The notes beneath the pieces are model-generated. The model saw only the letters and a list, made by a program, of their open reading frames with translations, did no database searches and was not told the DNA's origin. A stretch of 64,000 bases of DNA, from assembly GCF_900101495.1 (NCBI RefSeq), contig NZ_FMUS01000003.1:156088-220087 (forward strand), read 5' to 3'. Positions 26,315 through 36,481 of the stretch are shown one piece after another (the first letter of the stretch is position 1; each line of letters starts with the position of its first letter). The translations under genes were made by a program, and so were the position numbers. Source of the DNA: Alkaliphilus peptidifermentans DSM 18978. Its GTDB lineage: Bacteria; Bacillota; Clostridia; Peptostreptococcales; Natronincolaceae.

Positions 26315-28396
26315 ATGAAAAGGAAAAGAGATAATTTTTTTGGCTTAAGAAACAAGCTAGTAGCAATCTTCATATTAATAACAATTATACCCATTCTAGT
26401 TATAAGCTTTGTTGTTAATGATAGGGTAACAAACCGTATCCACGAAGATTATGTCATAGCAACTCAAAAGGAGCTTGTTCAAGTAAATAATATTATAAAT
26501 ACATATTTTGAATCCGTTGCAGAAAATGTAAACTTATTTGCTAGTTTACCTTTAATAAAGAATATGGATGACTCTATCACAACATATATGGATAAAACTT
26601 CGCCAGAAGACTTACAAATGACACCGTCTGAAAATGGTGGTATAGAGGAAGAAATTTATAATATGTTTGTCATTTTTGCTAAAACCCACCCAAGGTCTGC
26701 CTATGTATACATGGCTACTGAATATGGGGGCTATATCCAATGGCCAGCGGGAAATATAATGGAAAGATATGATCCAAGGGAGAGACCCTTCTATAAAACT
26801 GCTATAAATGATACAGATTCTATAATTCGAACTAATCCATACTATTTTGAAGCCGATGATTCTGTTATTGTTAGTACAGTGAAGACAATTAGAAATGATG
26901 AAGGCAAAATAGTTGGTGTCCAGGGACTTGATGTAAGCCTAGATGGCCTTACAGATATGGTTAAGAATATTGAAATTGGCCAAACAGGATATATAATTTT
27001 AGCCGATAATGAAGGAACTATATTGGCACATTCCAAAGATTCAAGCTATAATTTTAAGAATTTAACTGAACTAAACATTGATGAGTTTAATAATCTATTA
27101 GATGTTGATTCTAATTATTTAGCAATTGAAGTAGATGGAGAGAAATATATAGCAAATGTGTTCACATCTCCAGAAACTCAATGGCAGTTTATTGCTATAA
27201 TCTCTGATAAAGAGTTATTGGCTAGTGCAAATCAAATAAGAGATAATATTTTAGTATTGGCTCTTCTATTAATTGCTGTTGTAATAATAATTTCCATTTT
27301 ATTCTCTAATAAACTGGCAAAGCCTTTAGTTTTAATAACAGAGTACCTAAATGCCATAGAGTCTGGTGATTTGACACAAGAAATACCTTACAATCTACTT
27401 AATAGAAAAGATGAGGTTGGCCTTGTGGGAAATGCTGTAATGAATATGCAAAAAAACATTATCAGGTTAATTAAGAATATAAAGAATTCCTCAAACACAG
27501 TTAAAACATCTTCAGCTTCATTAAAGGAAATGACTCATGAAACAAATCTTGCAACACAGGAAATAGCTCAAGCGGTACAACAAATAGCCATGACAGCAAA
27601 TGATCAGGCAAAAGAACTGGATACAGGTACAATAAAAACGGGTGAGTTAGCAGACAGCATTGAAGAGGTAGTAAGTTCCACAATGGCGATGGAGGCAATA
27701 TCTGCTGAAACTGATGCATTCAGTGAAAAAGGCTTACATATTGTTAGGTCATTGGCTGATAAATCTATAGAAACAAAGGAATCCACAAAGGAAGTTAGCA
27801 TTTTAATGAATGATATGGTAATGAGGGCTGAGGAAATAAGTACTATTACACTGGTAATTAGTCAAATCTCTGAGCAAACCAATCTCCTGGCCTTAAACGC
27901 AGCAATTGAGGCTGCAAGGGCAGGAGAACATGGCAAGGGTTTTGCAGTAGTAGCAGAAGAAGTTAGGAAGCTTGCAGAAGAATCTTCGTCGGCTGCCAAT
28001 AACATTAAAAGCCTTATAGGCGGAATTCAGTCACAAGCCCATAAAACAGTTTCTGCCATGGATAAAACAAATAAAACAGCTGAAGAGCAAGAATTAGCAG
28101 TGGAAGAAACTAAAAGCATCTTTGAGAAGATTTCATCCTCCATTGAAGCTCTTTCAAATAAGGTAAAGGAAATTAAAGAACACCAAGATGAAATAAGAAA
28201 AAGAAAAGATGTATTAATTGGAGTAATAGAAACTATAGCCGCTGCATCGGAAGAGACAGCTGCCAGCACACAGCAGGTTTCTGCTTCAACTGAAGAGCAA
28301 CTGGCAAGTATCGAACAGGTAACCTCCTATGCAAATGGATTGAGTGAGTTGGCCGAAGCCCTTGAAAAAGAGATCTCTAGTTTTACAATTAAATAG
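26315..28396 (+). CDS. Methyl-accepting chemotaxis protein with double-Cache sensor
   Basis: This is a 693-residue chemoreceptor. A membrane helix (about 13-35) is followed by an extracellular Cache region (about 40-300; [36 protein letters not shown]), a second helix (about 308-330), a HAMP linker and the cytoplasmic signalling coiled coil. The coil includes the tip [22 protein letters not shown] that contacts CheA/CheW. The terminal adaptation region is [18 protein letters not shown] ribosome binding site (GGGAGGTAG) precedes the ATG. Double-Cache receptors often bind amino acids or carboxylates; the ligand here is unknown. It is transcribed alone and ends in a terminator. Confidence 0.95.
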   Translation: MKRKRDNFFGLRNKLVAIFILITIIPILVISFVVNDRVTNRIHEDYVIATQKELVQVNNIINTYFESVAENVNLFASLPLIKNMDDSITTYMDKTSPEDLQMTPSENGGIEEEIYNMFVIFAKTHPRSAYVYMATEYGGYIQWPAGNIMERYDPRERPFYKTAINDTDSIIRTNPYYFEADDSVIVSTVKTIRNDEGKIVGVQGLDVSLDGLTDMVKNIEIGQTGYIILADNEGTILAHSKDSSYNFKNLTELNIDEFNNLLDVDSNYLAIEVDGEKYIANVFTSPETQWQFIAIISDKELLASANQIRDNILVLALLLIAVVIIISILFSNKLAKPLVLITEYLNAIESGDLTQEIPYNLLNRKDEVGLVGNAVMNMQKNIIRLIKNIKNSSNTVKTSSASLKEMTHETNLATQEIAQAVQQIAMTANDQAKELDTGTIKTGELADSIEEVVSSTMAMEAISAETDAFSEKGLHIVRSLADKSIETKESTKEVSILMNDMVMRAEEISTITLVISQISEQTNLLALNAAIEAARAGEHGKGFAVVAEEVRKLAEESSSAANNIKSLIGGIQSQAHKTVSAMDKTNKTAEEQELAVEETKSIFEKISSSIEALSNKVKEIKEHQDEIRKRKDVLIGVIETIAAASEETAASTQQVSASTEEQLASIEQVTSYANGLSELAEALEKEISSFTIK

Positions 28397-28409
28397 CACC
28401 ATATTAAAC

Positions 28410-28437
28410 AATCCCCTAATGCTAAGTTAGGGGATTT
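28410..28437 (+). terminator. Terminator after the double-Cache receptor
   Basis: AATCCCCTAA and TTAGGGGATT form a perfect 10-bp stem with a 7-base loop. Confidence 0.8.
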
Positions 28438-28531
28438 ATAAATCATCAATTTTATTGAAAGTAATATCATCCTGTGGGATAATATTTAATAATAGGTAAT
28501 TAATAATTAACACTGGTGAGGGGGTAAAAAA

Positions 28532-29956
28532 ATGAACTATAGTCATCTTCTAGAATCCATTTTAAAATATACCGATGAGGGAATATTGGTTGTGGATACA
28601 AATGCCAATGTAGTTCTCTATAATGAGCCTGCCACCAGTATTGCAGGTATTTCACAGGAAGAGGCAATCGGGAAAAACATTTTAGAAATATTTCCAGATT
28701 TAACACCAGAAACCAGCACTTTTTATAGGGTATTAAAGAGTAATGAAGCTATTATTGACTATGTACAAACCTATCAAAATTATAAGGGACAAATGGTTAC
28801 TACTGTAACTACTACAATTCCTTTAATAGAAGATGGAACACAGGTTGGAGCCCTTGAGATATATAGAAACTTTTCTCAGGTGAAGGAATTATCAGAAAAG
28901 CTTATTAAGCTACAGCATGAGCTATATAATAAGAATTTAAAGAAAAAGCATTATGAAGGAAATGGAACCAGCTTTACTATAGATGATATTATTGGAGAGA
29001 GCAATGCAATTGACAGACTAAAGAAGCAAATAAGGATTATAGCAAATAGTCCTTCATCAGTTTTGGTTTGTGGTGAAACAGGCACTGGAAAAGAGCTAGT
29101 AGTACAGGCAATACATAACGATAGCTATTTAAGGCGAGCAAAACCCTTTATTGCACAAAACTGTGCAGCATTGCCAGCTACATTATTAGAGGGAATATTA
29201 TTTGGAACAGCCTCCGGTAGCTTTACAGGTGCTGTTGATAAACCTGGATTATTTGAGTTGGCGGATGGAGGAACCTTATTTTTAGATGAAATCAACTCTA
29301 TGGATATGCAGCTACAGGGAAAGCTATTAAGAGTCTTGCAGGATGGAATTATTAGAAGGGTAGGTGGAACAAAGACAATTACTGTAGATGTAAGAGTAAT
29401 TGCCTCCACCAATAAAGATCCAATTACGGCAGTGGAGGGGCAAACCCTTAGGGAAGATCTCTACTATCGGCTTAATGTTCTTTCAATAGAGCTTCCTCCC
29501 TTAAGAAGGCGTAAGGAGGATATTCCACTACTAACGTCATATTATATTAATTATTATAATAATAAATTGAATAAAAGAGTAAAAGGAAGTAGTTCAAAGG
29601 CAACTGAAGCTCTATGTAGCTATGATTGGCCTGGAAACATTCGAGAATTAAAGTATGTCATAGAAGGTATGATGCACTTTATAGATAAGGATTTTATCCA
29701 GCAATCAGACTTGCCCATTAACATAATCAATAAGAGAATACTCAATAATGAAATTGAGGAAAACAAAAATAAACAACAACAGCTTTCTTTAAAGGAAGAG
29801 CTATCTGAATATGAAAAACAAATAATAGAAATGGCAATAGAAAAAACAAATGGAAATTGTGCTAAAGCAGCAAGAATACTGAATGTACCAAAGCAAACCC
29901 TTCATAATAAGATAAAAAAGCATGGTATTGAGTGGAAAACCATAATTGATGAATAG
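28532..29956 (+). CDS. Sigma-54-dependent activator with PAS domain
   Basis: This is a 474-residue enhancer-binding protein that opens sigma-54 promoters with ATP. Domain order is a PAS sensor (about 1-115), the AAA+ core (about 150-380) with Walker A GETGTGKE (about 180) and Walker B GGTLFLDEIN, and a Fis-type helix-turn-helix at the C-terminus (GNCAKAARILNVPKQTLHNKI). The sigma-54-contact loop reads GSFTGA rather than the usual GAFTGA. A ribosome binding site (GAGGGGG) precedes the ATG. Directly downstream lie a palindromic candidate enhancer and a -24/-12 promoter in front of the glycyl radical genes, so these are its probable target. Confidence 0.93.
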   Translation: MNYSHLLESILKYTDEGILVVDTNANVVLYNEPATSIAGISQEEAIGKNILEIFPDLTPETSTFYRVLKSNEAIIDYVQTYQNYKGQMVTTVTTTIPLIEDGTQVGALEIYRNFSQVKELSEKLIKLQHELYNKNLKKKHYEGNGTSFTIDDIIGESNAIDRLKKQIRIIANSPSSVLVCGETGTGKELVVQAIHNDSYLRRAKPFIAQNCAALPATLLEGILFGTASGSFTGAVDKPGLFELADGGTLFLDEINSMDMQLQGKLLRVLQDGIIRRVGGTKTITVDVRVIASTNKDPITAVEGQTLREDLYYRLNVLSIELPPLRRRKEDIPLLTSYYINYYNNKLNKRVKGSSSKATEALCSYDWPGNIRELKYVIEGMMHFIDKDFIQQSDLPINIINKRILNNEIEENKNKQQQLSLKEELSEYEKQIIEMAIEKTNGNCAKAARILNVPKQTLHNKIKKHGIEWKTIIDE

Positions 29957-30008
29957 TCCCAAAAATGAGACGAAGTAAATTTTATTGTCTCGTTTTTGGG
30001 ACTTTTTT
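29955..30008 (+). terminator. Terminator hairpin overlapping a candidate sigma-54 enhancer site
   Basis: AGTCCCAAAAATGAGACGA pairs with TTGTCTCGTTTTTGGGACT across an interrupted stem of about 18 bp, followed by a T run, so it can terminate the activator gene. As DNA the same sequence holds inverted TGAGAC/GTCTC half-sites 80-130 bases before the -24/-12 promoter, the right place for an enhancer. The same half-sites occur before the sigma-54 promoter at 44324. Confidence 0.7.
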
Positions 30009-30084
30009 TACCCTGTCTTAAAGAATAACCTTATTTCATTACATATATTGTGGATATACCTTGATTTCATTTATTGCTATAAAA

Positions 30085-30100
30085 TGGTATGAAACTTGCA
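30085..30100 (+). promoter_or_regulatory. Sigma-54 (-24/-12) promoter of the glycyl radical operon
   Basis: TGGTATGAAACTTGCA matches the -24 GG and -12 GC elements at the required spacing (GG 30086, GC 30098). It lies about 45 bases before the activase start codon. Confidence 0.8.
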
Positions 30101-30143
30101 TAGGATAATGGGTGCGTAACTCTTCATACAAAGGAGTGATTTA

Positions 30144-31046
30144 ATGAAAAAAGCTACAATATTCAATATACAACGCTTTTCTTTACATGATGGACCGGGA
30201 ATAAGAACAACGGTGTTTTTTAAGGGATGCCCTTTAGATTGCTGGTGGTGTCATAATCCAGAAAGTAAAAGCTTTAAAGAGGAATTGGTTTTTAGTGCCA
30301 GTAAATGTATTCATTGTGGTGAATGTATAGAGACATGCAAAACACAAAGTCTTAGTTTTTATAAAGATACTATTGTAAGGAATGAGGATAATTGCAATTT
30401 ATGTAGGGGATGCGATGTAATTTGTCCAACATCAGCTATAGAGGCAATCGGAAAGAAAATGAGTACAATTGATTTGATGAAGGAGATAGAAAAGGATAGA
30501 GTATTTTATGAGGAATCTGGAGGAGGTGTAACCTTTTCAGGTGGTGAACCTCTGTCACAAGCAGACATTTTATATGAAGTATTATCTCAGTGTAAGCTTA
30601 AGGGAATTCATACTGCTGTAGATACATCGGGTTATGGGACTTGGAATGATTTTGAAAAAATTCATAAAGTTACTGATTTATTTCTGTATGATATAAAGCT
30701 TATGGATTCCAAAGCTCATGAAAAATACACTGGAGTAACTAATATTATTATATTAAATAATTTAGAAAGGCTTGTAAAGTGTCATGATAATATAATTATA
30801 AGGCTACCGATAATACCTTCCATTAATGATGATGACGAAAATATTATTGAAATTTGTAATTATCTTTCAAAATTACGTGTAAGGCAGGTGCATATCCTTC
30901 CCTACCATGATACTGGTATTGATAAGTATACAAAGATTAATGAAGATTATAGGCTGAAGGGATTAAAGTCACCCACTGAAGAAAAAATGTTTAAAATAAA
31001 AGAAAAAATTAAAGCCTTTGGCTATGAAGTTAAAATAGGAGGATGA
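30144..31046 (+). CDS. Glycyl-radical enzyme activating enzyme (radical SAM)
   Basis: This 300-residue enzyme uses S-adenosylmethionine and an iron-sulfur cluster to install the glycyl radical on the enzyme encoded next. The radical-SAM motif is C29-PLD-C33-WW-C36, followed by a ferredoxin-like insert with two more cluster motifs (CIHCGECIETC and CNLCRGCDVICP) typical of activases of the HypE/GdhAE/CutD type. GGGVTFSGGEPL is the SAM-binding GGE motif. It starts with ATG after AAAGGAG and ends 6 bases before the glycyl radical gene, so they form one operon behind the sigma-54 promoter. Confidence 0.93.
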   Translation: MKKATIFNIQRFSLHDGPGIRTTVFFKGCPLDCWWCHNPESKSFKEELVFSASKCIHCGECIETCKTQSLSFYKDTIVRNEDNCNLCRGCDVICPTSAIEAIGKKMSTIDLMKEIEKDRVFYEESGGGVTFSGGEPLSQADILYEVLSQCKLKGIHTAVDTSGYGTWNDFEKIHKVTDLFLYDIKLMDSKAHEKYTGVTNIIILNNLERLVKCHDNIIIRLPIIPSINDDDENIIEICNYLSKLRVRQVHILPYHDTGIDKYTKINEDYRLKGLKSPTEEKMFKIKEKIKAFGYEVKIGG

Positions 31047-31052
31047 TAAAAA

Positions 31053-33431
31053 ATGACAGTTGATAGAGGAATGAACGACCGAGTAAAAAAATTGAGGCTT
31101 CAAAGTGAGACCGCCATACCTATGATTTCAATTGAAAGGGCTGTACTGATGACAGAGGCATATGAAAAATATGAGGGACGGGTTTCTATACCAGTGCTTC
31201 GTGCCCTGGCCTTCAAGCATTTGATGGCAAACAAAACAATATGCATAAACGAAGGGGAGCTGATAGTTGGTGAAAGAGGCCCTGCACCTCAAGAAACACC
31301 AACCTATCCAGAGTTATGCTGTCATACACTAGAGGATTTACAAATCATGAACGATAGAGAGAAGATTTTTTTTAAGGTAAGCGATGAAGTGAAAAAAATC
31401 CATTCCGAAAGGATTATACCCTATTGGCAGGGTAAATCAATGAGGGATAAGCTAATAAATTCAATGACAAGTCAGTGGCAGGATTGCTATGAAGCTGGAA
31501 TTTTTACTGAGTTTATGGAGCAAAGGGCGCCAGGACATACAGTAGCAGATGATAAAATTTTCAAGAAGGGTTTTAAGGATTTTAAGAAGGATATAAAAGA
31601 AAGCCTAGCCAGCATTGATTTTTATAATGACCCTCAGGCCTATGAAAAGGCTGAAGAGCTTAAGGCTATGGAAATATGTGCAGATGCAATAGCGGTTTTT
31701 GCTAGGCGGCATGGAGAAAAAGCTCTGGAACTTGCTAAAACTGAAAAAAATCAAGTGAGAAGGCTGGAACTAGAGAAAATTGCAGAGGTTTGCTTCCGCG
31801 TTCCTGAAAATTCGCCAAGAAATTTTTGGGAGGCATTGCAGGGCTATTGGTTTATTCACTTAGGGGTTATAACTGAATTAAACACATGGGATGCCTTTGA
31901 CCCTGGAAGACTGGACCAGCACTTATATCCTTTTTATAAAAATGAAATTGCAGAGGGAACATTGAGTAAAGATAATGCTAAGGAACTCTTAGAATGCTTC
32001 TGGGTAAAGTTTAATAACCAGCCAGCCCCTCCAAAGGTTGGAATAACATTACAGGAAAGTGGTACATATACAGACTTTGCCAATATAAATATTGGTGGCA
32101 TGAAGGTGGATGGCTCTGATGGAGTAAATGATGTATCCTATTTGCTACTTGAGGTTGTTAATGAAATGAGACTATTACAGCCCAGCTCAAATATACAGGT
32201 TAGTAAGAAGAATCCAGACCAGTTTATTAAAAAAGCAGCAGAAATAATACGAGAAGGTTGGGGGCAGCCTTCAATATTCAACGCCGATGCAGTAATGGAG
32301 GAACTCATAAGACAGGGAAAATCCATTGAAGATGCTCGATGTGGAGGCACCAGCGGCTGTGTAGAGACAGGAGCCTTTGGAAAGGAGGCATTCATTCTAA
32401 CGGGTTACTTTAACCTGGTAAAGATATTGGAGATAACACTTAATAATGGAATTGACCCCAGAACAGGAAAAAGAATCGGATTGCAAACAGGAAATGTAGA
32501 TGAGTTGAAAAGCTTTAATGAACTGATGGGTGCCTTTAAAAGGCAATTAAAGCATTTTATTGATATCAAAATTTATGGAAACAATATTATTGAAAAGCTA
32601 TATGCTATAAATATGCCATCACCCTTTCTTTCCATAGTAATTGATGATTGTATTAAGAAGGGAGTTGACTACAACGCAGGTGGGGCAAGATATAACACAA
32701 CCTATATACAGGGTGTAGGAATTGGTACAATCACCGATAGCTTGTCGGCAATTAAGCATCATGTATTTGAAAACAAGCGACTAACAATGGGTAAACTGAT
32801 GGATTCACTTAATAAAGATTTCCAAGAAACAGAAAATATTCGACAGCTATTACTTAATAAAACCCCAAGGTATGGGAATGATGATGATGCTGCAGATAAT
32901 ATTATGGTAGAGGTCTTTAACATATTCTATGAAGCGGTAAATGGTAGAAAGACCATGAGAAATGGTACCTATAGAATTAATATGCTACCAACAACGTGCC
33001 ATGTTTACTTTGGTTCAGTAATTGGTGCTACAACAGATGGAAGAAGGGCAGGAACCCCTCTTTCTGAAGGTATATCACCGGTTCAGGGTAGCGATAGATT
33101 GGGACCAACTGCAGTAATTAAGTCTGCTGCAAAGATGGACCATTTAAAAACAGGAGGGACACTATTAAATCAAAAATTTGCTCCAGGTGTCCTAGATGGG
33201 GAAACGGGTTTGGAAAAGCTAACACATTTAGTTAGATCATACTTTAGACTTGACGGACATCACATTCAATTTAATGTAATCGATGCTAAAACCCTTCGAA
33301 AGGCACAAAAAAACCCCGAAAAATATAGAGATCTTATAGTAAGAGTGGCAGGATATAGTGATTATTTTAATAATTTAAATAAAAACCTACAAAATGAAAT
33401 TATTGAACGGACGGAACATAAGCAATTATAA
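31053..33431 (+). CDS. hypD: Glycyl radical dehydratase, HypD-like (trans-4-hydroxyproline dehydratase type)
   Basis: This 792-residue glycyl radical enzyme has the catalytic cysteine and glutamate in TSGC436VE438TG and the C-terminal radical site RVAG767YSDYF. The family-wide segments ISIERAVLMTEAY, EFMEQRAPGHTV, WDAFDPGRLDQHL and TYTDFANIN match trans-4-hydroxy-L-proline dehydratase as I remember it, and the cysteine and glycine lie two residues from their positions in the characterised C. difficile enzyme (434 and 765). That enzyme removes water from hydroxyproline to give pyrroline-5-carboxylate, feeding Stickland metabolism. Pyrroline-5-carboxylate reductase is not next door, so a related dehydratase or lyase with another substrate is possible. 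Confidence 0.85.
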   Translation: MTVDRGMNDRVKKLRLQSETAIPMISIERAVLMTEAYEKYEGRVSIPVLRALAFKHLMANKTICINEGELIVGERGPAPQETPTYPELCCHTLEDLQIMNDREKIFFKVSDEVKKIHSERIIPYWQGKSMRDKLINSMTSQWQDCYEAGIFTEFMEQRAPGHTVADDKIFKKGFKDFKKDIKESLASIDFYNDPQAYEKAEELKAMEICADAIAVFARRHGEKALELAKTEKNQVRRLELEKIAEVCFRVPENSPRNFWEALQGYWFIHLGVITELNTWDAFDPGRLDQHLYPFYKNEIAEGTLSKDNAKELLECFWVKFNNQPAPPKVGITLQESGTYTDFANINIGGMKVDGSDGVNDVSYLLLEVVNEMRLLQPSSNIQVSKKNPDQFIKKAAEIIREGWGQPSIFNADAVMEELIRQGKSIEDARCGGTSGCVETGAFGKEAFILTGYFNLVKILEITLNNGIDPRTGKRIGLQTGNVDELKSFNELMGAFKRQLKHFIDIKIYGNNIIEKLYAINMPSPFLSIVIDDCIKKGVDYNAGGARYNTTYIQGVGIGTITDSLSAIKHHVFENKRLTMGKLMDSLNKDFQETENIRQLLLNKTPRYGNDDDAADNIMVEVFNIFYEAVNGRKTMRNGTYRINMLPTTCHVYFGSVIGATTDGRRAGTPLSEGISPVQGSDRLGPTAVIKSAAKMDHLKTGGTLLNQKFAPGVLDGETGLEKLTHLVRSYFRLDGHHIQFNVIDAKTLRKAQKNPEKYRDLIVRVAGYSDYFNNLNKNLQNEIIERTEHKQL

Positions 33432-33442
33432 CTAAATTTAAA

Positions 33443-33469
33443 AATCTGCTAATTTTTAGCAGGTTTTTT
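33443..33469 (+). terminator. Terminator of the glycyl radical operon
   Basis: AATCTGCTAA and TTAGCAGGTT pair (one G-T pair) around TTT and run into TTTT. Confidence 0.85.
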
Positions 33470-33532
33470 CCTTTTTAGTATAGAATTAATTACATTGGAT
33501 AACAGAAACTAGAAATATTTTCTTGATGAATT

Positions 33533-33561
33533 TTGGTTAATTTTGTATAATGTCAATATAA
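33533..33561 (+). promoter_or_regulatory. SigmaA promoter for the kinase-like/PKD protein
   Basis: TTGATG, a 17-base spacer and a perfect TATAAT end 67 bases before the start codon. Confidence 0.65.
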
Positions 33562-33628
33562 GCTGTAAAAATATTCAAATAATTATCGAAAAATAATACC
33601 TAAATATATAAATAAGGATGGTTAGCCA

Positions 33629-35194
33629 ATGGAAAATATAAATTTAACAAACTATAAAATTGTAGACACCTTTAAAGAAACTGAAAAACAGAAAATTTAT
33701 ATTGGAACCAGCTTAGACATAGATGGTAAGATGGTAATCATTAATGTTATAACAGATGAAGCTATTATAAATGTAATAAATTCAGTGGAAGAAGCATTTT
33801 TGATAGCTACACTAGATAACCTATTATTAGTGAAAAAAGAAGAAAACTCTATAATTCTTGTTACTGGTCTTAAGGATGCTACACCGCTTGAAGGCTTTAT
33901 TGAGGACAATCTTTTGGCCTTAAAAACTCGTATGGACCTTGGTTTAGAATATTTAAAGCATATATTAAAATATGATCAACTGAATGATCCATTAAAGAGT
34001 GTGCTAGTGGATGAAGCTCAAATTGTGGTGGAGAATGATGATAAATTAGCCTTTGATGAGCTATTAATTATTGAAGATGAAATAGATGAAATAGATTTTA
34101 ATCGAATAACTAGAAAAATAGGTACTGTGCTATATAAAATACTATTTTATGATGGTATGGAAACAACAAATCCATTGGTAACAGAGGAGTTAAATAAATT
34201 TATAGATGATCTTCAGCATAATTATCAACAATTCAATAATATCGAAAGGATTATGGAGGAATATAGAAAGCACTACATTTATTTCATATGCATGAACAAT
34301 ATCAACCAAGATGAGGAAGAGCCGAAGAAAAAGCCATTCTCTGGATTTGAATATGGTGGTAAGCCAAAGCCTGCCATAGGTAATAAGGCTATTGCAGTAG
34401 CTGCTATTGCTGTACTATTGACGGCAGGTATAGCCTATGGATTTAAGTATTTCAATTCAGAGGATACCCTTCAGCAACCTACTTTAGAAGAGCCAAATAA
34501 CACCATAGCTGTAGCAGATTTTATAGTAGAAAAGGATGGACCCCATTGGAAATTTATTAATAGAAGCACGGCAGCGGATGGTGATACAATAGAAGAGTAT
34601 AATTGGGAAGTTGCGAAAAATGGTGTTTTATTGGAAACATTGAAAACCCAAAATGTTACATTGGCCTTTAAGGAATCGGGCACCTATGAAGTCTCATTAA
34701 CTGTTAAGGATAGTAATGATGAATGGAGCGAAAAATTTACTAAGGAAGTAGTTGTCTTATTGGAAGAAGATTATGAGGGTTTCAACAATAATACTGAAGG
34801 AACAGAAGGCAAATATGCATTTGAAATAAGCTACGATGAAGAAAAAATTCAAAAGGATACAGTTAACTATAGGAGAAATGATTATTCATATAAAATAGAA
34901 AATACATCTTTAACAGCATCCTTATCTATAGATGATGTTAAACTTGATACAACCGGTTTCTTAACCTTTTGGATTATGGGTAGTAAGGATGAACGTATCA
35001 GTGTAGAGCTTCAAATATATGATGACAAACAGAGGCTTATTGAAAAAGAAAGCATAATTCATAAGCTGCAATCCGATAATAATTGGGAAATGGTAAGGTT
35101 TCAGCTAGCTAAAGCCCATGCAGTGAAGCTGGTGTTAGCGGACTATAAAAATACTATTTGGATAGATGATATTAAATTTGAATTACTTAAATAA
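33629..35194 (+). CDS. Single-pass membrane protein with intracellular kinase-like region and extracellular PKD domain
   Basis: I do not recognise a named family. The 521-residue protein lacks a signal peptide. Residues 1-235 look cytoplasmic and are laid out like a degenerate protein kinase lobe (an opening NYKIVDTFKETEKQKIYIG resembling a glycine-poor kinase start, then an all-helical part), but no catalytic HRD or DFG motif is visible. A transmembrane helix spans about 253-271. Outside, residues about 290-375 match a PKD/Ig-like fold (FINRSTAADGDTIEEYNWEV, SGTYEVSLTVKDSN). The last 125 residues look like a beta-sandwich, possibly carbohydrate-binding (WIDDIKFELL ending). It is monocistronic. 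An envelope-sensing or surface-binding role is only a guess. Confidence 0.7.
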   Translation: MENINLTNYKIVDTFKETEKQKIYIGTSLDIDGKMVIINVITDEAIINVINSVEEAFLIATLDNLLLVKKEENSIILVTGLKDATPLEGFIEDNLLALKTRMDLGLEYLKHILKYDQLNDPLKSVLVDEAQIVVENDDKLAFDELLIIEDEIDEIDFNRITRKIGTVLYKILFYDGMETTNPLVTEELNKFIDDLQHNYQQFNNIERIMEEYRKHYIYFICMNNINQDEEEPKKKPFSGFEYGGKPKPAIGNKAIAVAAIAVLLTAGIAYGFKYFNSEDTLQQPTLEEPNNTIAVADFIVEKDGPHWKFINRSTAADGDTIEEYNWEVAKNGVLLETLKTQNVTLAFKESGTYEVSLTVKDSNDEWSEKFTKEVVVLLEEDYEGFNNNTEGTEGKYAFEISYDEEKIQKDTVNYRRNDYSYKIENTSLTASLSIDDVKLDTTGFLTFWIMGSKDERISVELQIYDDKQRLIEKESIIHKLQSDNNWEMVRFQLAKAHAVKLVLADYKNTIWIDDIKFELLK

Positions 35195-35196
35195 AA

Positions 35197-35236
35197 AGCT
35201 ATAAAAAACACTAAGTGTTTTATATAGCTATTTTTG
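35197..35236. terminator. Bidirectional terminator between convergent genes
   Basis: AGCTATAAAAAACACT and AGTGTTTTATATAGCT pair along most of their length with A and T runs outside both arms. It can serve the PKD-protein gene. Confidence 0.75.
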
Positions 35237-35310
35237 TTTATATAGGTCTATTAAAATTTGATTGTTTTTTCTCGTCTATTTTGCTTTTAGACTACTCACT
35301 ATAAACTCTC

Positions 35311-35394
35311 AATTTTATTTCTTCTCATTTTTCCATTTTCAGCTTTTAATTTTCAGCCTTCAATTTTAAACTTTCAATTTTTAACTTTCCTTTT
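35311..35394. repeat. Degenerate 7-bp repeat tract next to the gerKB stop codon
   Basis: Loosely repeated heptamers of the type AACTCTC/AATTTTA/AACTTTC fill the end of the gap between the convergent PKD-protein and gerKB genes. It is a worn version of the clear tract at 40691-40816 and has the same position relative to a minus-strand gene end. Confidence 0.5.
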
Positions 35395-36481
35395 ATATAG
35401 AATCCTTACTGGCAATTTGAAGTCCCCTCTTAGAAAAAATTCCAAATACAAACAATGGAATTACAAAGAAATTCACAAGTACTATGTAAGTATAGTAATT
35501 AAGCAGCTTAAATAATAGGAATAGGTTATCCCCTGCAAAGTAGGCACAGATGGCAACTACAATACTGATGCCATAAACCCAATATTTACTCTTCTGCTTC
35601 ATTTCCCTCAATATACTAAGAAGTCCATAAAAGGTAATTACATACTTTAAGTACCACCCACCAACAATTTGAAGCATTACGAATAGCTCTCCCATTTCAA
35701 GAAAACGAAAATGGCTTACCAGCTGTGTCTGAAAAAGGTTGGGGTATGTCATGTAATTAATAAAATGAACATCAAAGGTCATAAAAAGCCCCGTTAAGGA
35801 AACAATATGTATTTGTAGTGCAAATAAAAGACCTATTACAACATAAAGTAAAAGGTTTTTGGTATCACCTAAACGTTTTAGTAGGGGAAAGATAACAATT
35901 ACACCTGCAAAAAGCCCTAAAATTTGCCCAATGGATTTAATAAACCCAATTGTAACACCTCTTTCAAAGACTGGCAATAGATAGGCCACTTCCTTGTATT
36001 TTACTGTCAATATGGCCAAATTAATACCAGAAATGGTTACTAAAACAATACCAATTAAGGTTACTATTATTATGGCTACCAAATCCTTTTTTACTGTATA
36101 GAGGGTAGATGTAAGAAATAATAAAAGAAAAAACCATACAGGGGTGTCCATCAAAAGATGATTATGTAGTGCATTAGAATAAACTGCTGCGCTTTCTACA
36201 AGGGTTAAAAAAAGTGTTAACAATAAAAACCCAATAAAAATGTTCCCCATGGGCTTTCCAAGGGCAGAGGTATAAATATCATAAAGATTAAAGCAATTAT
36301 GTTTTAAACTGGCTTTAATAACATATACTAGAAACAATGTCATGATAATTGAAGCAATAATCATTGCAATCCAGCTTTCTCTACCACCATTCTTAGTGTA
36401 AATAGTTGGATAGGTTTTAGCTGAAACAATAATTGTAGCTAGAATGAAAAAAGGTACATGCTTTGAATTTATTTGATCCAT
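35393..36481 (-). CDS. gerKB: Spore germination permease-like protein (GerKB/GerAB family)
   Basis: This 362-residue, ten-helix membrane protein belongs to the GerAB/GerKB family, related to amino acid permeases and thought to bind the germinant in the spore inner membrane. It begins with ISSKQ-like INSKHVPFFILATIIVSAKTYP and contains GGRESW and the conserved helices of the family. It is divergent from gerKA, so subunit B is transcribed away from A and C rather than with them as in Bacillus. A ribosome binding site (AAAGGAG) precedes the ATG on the minus strand. Confidence 0.9.
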   Translation of the reverse strand: MDQINSKHVPFFILATIIVSAKTYPTIYTKNGGRESWIAMIIASIIMTLFLVYVIKASLKHNCFNLYDIYTSALGKPMGNIFIGFLLLTLFLTLVESAAVYSNALHNHLLMDTPVWFFLLLFLTSTLYTVKKDLVAIIIVTLIGIVLVTISGINLAILTVKYKEVAYLLPVFERGVTIGFIKSIGQILGLFAGVIVIFPLLKRLGDTKNLLLYVVIGLLFALQIHIVSLTGLFMTFDVHFINYMTYPNLFQTQLVSHFRFLEMGELFVMLQIVGGWYLKYVITFYGLLSILREMKQKSKYWVYGISIVVAICAYFAGDNLFLLFKLLNYYTYIVLVNFFVIPLFVFGIFSKRGLQIASKDSI

